Source: an uncultured Lachnospira sp.
Lineage (GTDB): Bacteria > Bacillota > Clostridia > Lachnospirales > Lachnospiraceae
Direction: 5' to 3'
DNA: 64,000 bases
Assembly: GCA_910585095.1 (NCBI GenBank)
Contig: CAJUBU010000011.1
Coordinates: 55,502-119,501, forward strand
A program made the translations under genes and the position numbers. Below are positions 61,559 to 64,000 of this stretch, one piece after another. Under the pieces are notes generated by a model. It was not told the origin of the DNA and did no database searches. It worked only from the letters and a program-made list of their open reading frames with translations. Within the stretch, counting starts at the first letter, position 1, and each line of letters starts with the position of its first letter.

Positions 61559-61651
61559 GTGCATAAAAGAAAAGGTTATTATACAACCATGCCAAAATTT
61601 GAGCTATTCATTGTTCCTAAAAATAAGTTACAGAATGGGGGTTACAGATGA
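61559..61651 (+). CDS. 30-residue small ORF
   Basis: GTG 61559 lies 10 bases after AGAAGGAG; the frame runs to TGA 61649-61651, overlapping the next start (ATGA). It encodes a basic peptide with PKFELFIVPKNK. It may couple translation of the leucine-rich gene, or be a gene fragment. Confidence 0.35.
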   Translation: MHKRKGYYTTMPKFELFIVPKNKLQNGGYR

Positions 61652-62523
61652 AACCATATTACAGCGATAATAGAGGAAGATATGCAACAGGGGAAAGTTA
61701 TGATTGGTTTTACAAGTTTGAAGATGAAGAAGATTATCAAATATTTACCAGTCTGGATGGTCTATGGACATATGATATAGTAGAAGATGGTATTGAATTA
61801 TTACGCTATAATGGAAATGAAATTCATATTCATGTGCCAGAAATGGTTGATAACAAAAAGGTAGTTTCTCTTGATTCAACGTTTGATGGATTTTATGAGT
61901 TGAAAAGTGCAGTGATTCCAGAAGGTGTAGTGTCTATTATTGGCGCTTTTTATGGTTGTGAAGGTCTTGAAGAAGTCACTTTGCCGGAAGGCGTTAAAGA
62001 TTTGACATATGCTTTTAATAGTTGTTTTTCATTAAAATATATAAAAATTCCAAATAGCGTTGAAGATTTTTCACAGGCATTTGGAGGAACTGCAATAGAA
62101 CATTTTGAATTTCCACAAGGAACAAAAATAATTGATAGTTGTTTTTCTGGCTCTGAATATTTGCGTAGTGTAGTGATACCTAAAACCGTAATAAGCTGTG
62201 ATGAAGCATTTGCTGATTGTGAGGTATTAGAACGTGTAGAGCTTGAAGACGGAATTTGTGAATTAAGTGATTATGCGTTTTTTCATTGTCCTGCATTAAA
62301 AGAACTGAAGATTCCTGAAAGTGTCAAGAAGCTTGGAAAAATGGCGGTTGGCATTATGGAAGACAGAGAGTATGATAAAACACATATGGCTTTTAAAATA
62401 AAAGGACACAACATCGTTTCTTTTTTTCAAATAATAGGTGCGCAAGGTTCGCAGGCGGAGCAATATGCTAAGATAAATAAAATATCTTTTGTGAATGAAA
62501 GTAAAGAAATCAAACTTTATTAG
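61648..62523 (+). CDS. BspA-type leucine-rich repeat protein (LRR_5)
   Basis: A 291-residue protein with about seven LRR_5 repeats of 21-24 residues: LKSAVIPEGVVSI, LEEVTLPEGVKDL, LKYIKIPNSVEDF, FEFPQGTKII, LRSVVIPKTVISC, LERVELEDGICEL and LKELKIPESVKKLG. No signal peptide, so it is cytosolic, unlike the surface BspA proteins. A stretch GSQAEQYAKINKISF near the end matches the AxxYAKxNxIxF tail common to the family. Probably a protein-binding scaffold. Confidence 0.78.
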   Translation: MKPYYSDNRGRYATGESYDWFYKFEDEEDYQIFTSLDGLWTYDIVEDGIELLRYNGNEIHIHVPEMVDNKKVVSLDSTFDGFYELKSAVIPEGVVSIIGAFYGCEGLEEVTLPEGVKDLTYAFNSCFSLKYIKIPNSVEDFSQAFGGTAIEHFEFPQGTKIIDSCFSGSEYLRSVVIPKTVISCDEAFADCEVLERVELEDGICELSDYAFFHCPALKELKIPESVKKLGKMAVGIMEDREYDKTHMAFKIKGHNIVSFFQIIGAQGSQAEQYAKINKISFVNESKEIKLY

Positions 62524-62544
62524 ACAAGTAGCAATAAAGTTATA

Positions 62545-62637
62545 AAAAATAACAGCCTTCATACATACAATAGTTTAAATAAAAATTCAATATTTATTTT
62601 CATAAGCAGTGGTCAATTGGACATAAAAGCTGTTATA
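62545..62637 (+). terminator. Long weak hairpin after the leucine-rich gene
   Basis: ATAACAGC (near 62548) pairs with GCTGTTAT (near 62627). The loop is AT-rich and has further partial pairing. It lies between convergent genes. Confidence 0.4.
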
Positions 62638-62741
62638 TATATTGATATTAAAAATTAAATACTATTAAAGTATATTTCTTATTAATGGAAAATATTTAAT
62701 TTAATATAAAATAGCTTGTAAAATTTGATATTGATTTTCCC

Positions 62742-63602
62742 CTAGGAAGCATAAAAATCTTTTATAAAATTCATTACAGGTTTTGTCGTCTTACATTTTG
62801 GACAAGCAAGCGTGCCATAATAATATGGAATAATAGCAGCTTCATTTTCAGCACCAAGCTTATTTAAAATATCTATGTACCAGTTATAGGTATCATTGCC
62901 GCTTGAAGCAGGTGTAATATCTTTTAAGGAAACTTCAAAAAATTCCTCATCGGATAATCCTTCATCAGAATCATCTTTGTCAAAATCATTATTAAAAGAA
63001 ATATATCCTTCACATTCACATGTATTGCAAAATATTTCACTTTCTTCCCAAGCACCTAAAATTAATGTAAAAGCAGCTTCCCTATCCACAAAAATAGCCA
63101 TAAGTGCAGTGACGAACATGGATTTTGTGTTATCATCTAAAGATTGTAATTGTTCCATATGCTCGTTTAAAAATTGTTTGGTTTGTTCTATAAAAAGGTC
63201 AACACTAGTTTTGTAACTTTCTATAATATCTTCATTTTTTATTTCAAAATCCATATTAGTTGGAATATCTGTTGCAAGACATATGCCCATTTCGCAAATA
63301 ATAGTAAGCTGCCAATCAAAATCGTTTTCTGTTTTCTTTTTTTCTAAAAGCTTTACCATATAAGGCATTACAAGATAAGTAGCATCATAAAAACTTAACT
63401 GATGGGTTAAATTTTCACAAAGATTGTCAAAAACAATTCGATAATTGTCTTTATCTTCGGGGTCTAACCGCCTTAATTTAAGGGGATTTGAAGAAGGTTC
63501 TAAATCGCCCATTACAACTTGTACCATTTCACATACATTGCCATATGCACCTCGATATACATCCCAAAGTTTTGAATCATAAGGTGTTAATTTTATATCC
63601 AT
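62742..63602 (-). CDS. Acidic helical protein with C-terminal Cys pair, immunity-type
   Basis: This 286-residue protein starts at 63602, after GGAAAGG. The body is helical with YDATYLVMPYMVKLLEKKK, like HEAT-type immunity proteins that begin with LxxxLY...FYDAT; a central CNTCECEGY and C-terminal CPKCKTTKPV probably bind zinc. An acidic linker (near FNNDFDKDDSDEGLSDEE) separates the parts. It is similar in type to the proteins at 51215 and 53458 but not homologous by eye. Function unknown. Confidence 0.6.
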   Translation of the reverse strand: MDIKLTPYDSKLWDVYRGAYGNVCEMVQVVMGDLEPSSNPLKLRRLDPEDKDNYRIVFDNLCENLTHQLSFYDATYLVMPYMVKLLEKKKTENDFDWQLTIICEMGICLATDIPTNMDFEIKNEDIIESYKTSVDLFIEQTKQFLNEHMEQLQSLDDNTKSMFVTALMAIFVDREAAFTLILGAWEESEIFCNTCECEGYISFNNDFDKDDSDEGLSDEEFFEVSLKDITPASSGNDTYNWYIDILNKLGAENEAAIIPYYYGTLACPKCKTTKPVMNFIKDFYAS

Positions 63603-63649
63603 AGTAATACCATACCTTTCCATTAACCTGCGAATTTAACCTCATTAAT

Positions 63650-63715
63650 GAAGTCCCCCCGCTTCAATATTGCAAAGGCATAAGTGGGGAGACTCAACAG
63701 CTTGCTGTTCTATGC
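63650..63715 (+). repeat. Intergenic structured repeat, family E, copy 3
   Basis: CCCCGCTT (63657-63664) pairs with AAGTGGGG (63682-63689), one G-U pair; the sequence between is CAATATTGCAAAGGCAT. Confidence 0.6.
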
Positions 63716-63851
63716 GCAAGTATAAATTGTTAATTGAATTTTATTTAATTTGTGAAAAATTGTAAGTTTAACTATTGATATGTTATAATATTTTTCTTAT
63801 TATTACAAGCTTTAGTTTTTATAAAATAGAATTATTTGTGTGCAATAATTG

Positions 63852-63895
63852 CAGCCTCATTAAGTAGTGAAATAGATTGCGAATATCTGCTTGAT
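63852..63895 (+). repeat. Intergenic structured repeat, family B, copy 6
   Basis: AGAT (63874-63877), loop TGCGAAT, ATCT (63885-63888). Compared with copy 5, a G-C pair became A-T on both sides. Confidence 0.6.
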
Positions 63896-63937
63896 AGGGT
63901 AATAAAAACAAATGTTCTATTTATTTCCATTTTTCTA

Positions 63938-63966
63938 TTGATTATTATAAAAACTTTCGTTATAAT
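63938..63966 (+). promoter_or_regulatory. Promoter leading out of the window
   Basis: TTGATT (63938-63943), 17 bases, TATAAT (63961-63966). A GGGAG follows at 63989, so a gene starts just beyond the window. Confidence 0.65.
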
Positions 63967-64000
63967 AAAATATAGAAATTTAGAAAATGGGAGACAAGTA

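Noticed and set aside
63900..63920. Second LexA-like box (AAACAAATGTTC)
   Set aside because: At least three mismatches to the consensus, including the outer conserved bases.
1..64000. CRISPR array, tRNA or rRNA genes
   Set aside because: No regular repeat-spacer pattern and no tRNA- or rRNA-like sequence seen; the dispersed repeats are irregularly spaced and structured.

Overview
The window comes from a low-GC (about one third G+C by eye), anaerobic, Gram-positive-type chromosome. Evidence: a pyruvate formate-lyase, strong AAGGAGG-type ribosome binding sites, TTGACA/TATAAT promoters, a BceRS-BceAB antimicrobial-peptide module, a cohesin/dockerin secreted protein, an ECF-transporter S component, and a TetM-like GTPase carrying a YacP/Rae1-type nuclease domain. 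Together these point to Clostridia, most likely Lachnospiraceae; the genus is not determined. I see no tRNA, rRNA, CRISPR array, integrase or transposase.

Layout. 0-2 kb: an ABC-2 exporter cut by the window edge, plus its ATPase. 2.6-5 kb: amidohydrolase, ECF S component, YwlG-family protein, then an S26-type peptidase. 5.3-8.8 kb: a secreted cohesin/dockerin protein, two membrane/zinc-ribbon paralogues (the first broken by an in-frame TAG) and a ComEC-like metallo-beta-lactamase lipoprotein. 8.9-11.6 kb: the TetM-like/NYN fusion. 12-18 kb: an Fe-S aldo/keto reductase, two envelope proteins and pflB behind a tandem operator. 18.3-28.3 kb: an envelope/peptide block with a small secreted protein, a lipoprotein, three permeases and an ATPase, then BceR-BceS-BceA-BceB. 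28.5-32.7 kb: a c-di-GMP cassette (PAS histidine kinase, REC-HD-GYP, diguanylate cyclase). 32.7-35.2 kb: an acyl-adenylating enzyme and a second amidohydrolase.

35.3-41.0 kb holds what I consider the most interesting unit: five overlapping or closely spaced genes in the order STM4015-4014-4013-4012-4011 (leucine-rich protein, ATP-grasp protein, sulfatase-like hydrolase, HemN-like radical SAM, radical SAM fused to a HAD phosphatase). These families are named, but as far as I know have no assigned pathway. A tandem haemerythrin, a lipid flippase-like protein, a CmpB-type membrane protein, a membrane phosphoesterase and serine acetyltransferase follow.

47.8-63.6 kb is an accessory island dominated by families found as toxin-immunity or bacteriocin-tolerance proteins (YwqG/DUF1963, Imm26-like, SMI1/KNR4-like, CbrC, DUF4291, BspA-type leucine-rich, acidic Cys-rich proteins). 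No recognisable toxin is present. The island also contains a MoxR AAA+/VWA-metallopeptidase pair, a broken AAA ATPase and very small ORFs.

Several families of short structured repeats sit between genes over the whole window. Their hairpin stems differ between copies but mostly keep pairing, which suggests they act as RNA. All functional statements rest on recognising motifs by reading; no database search was run.
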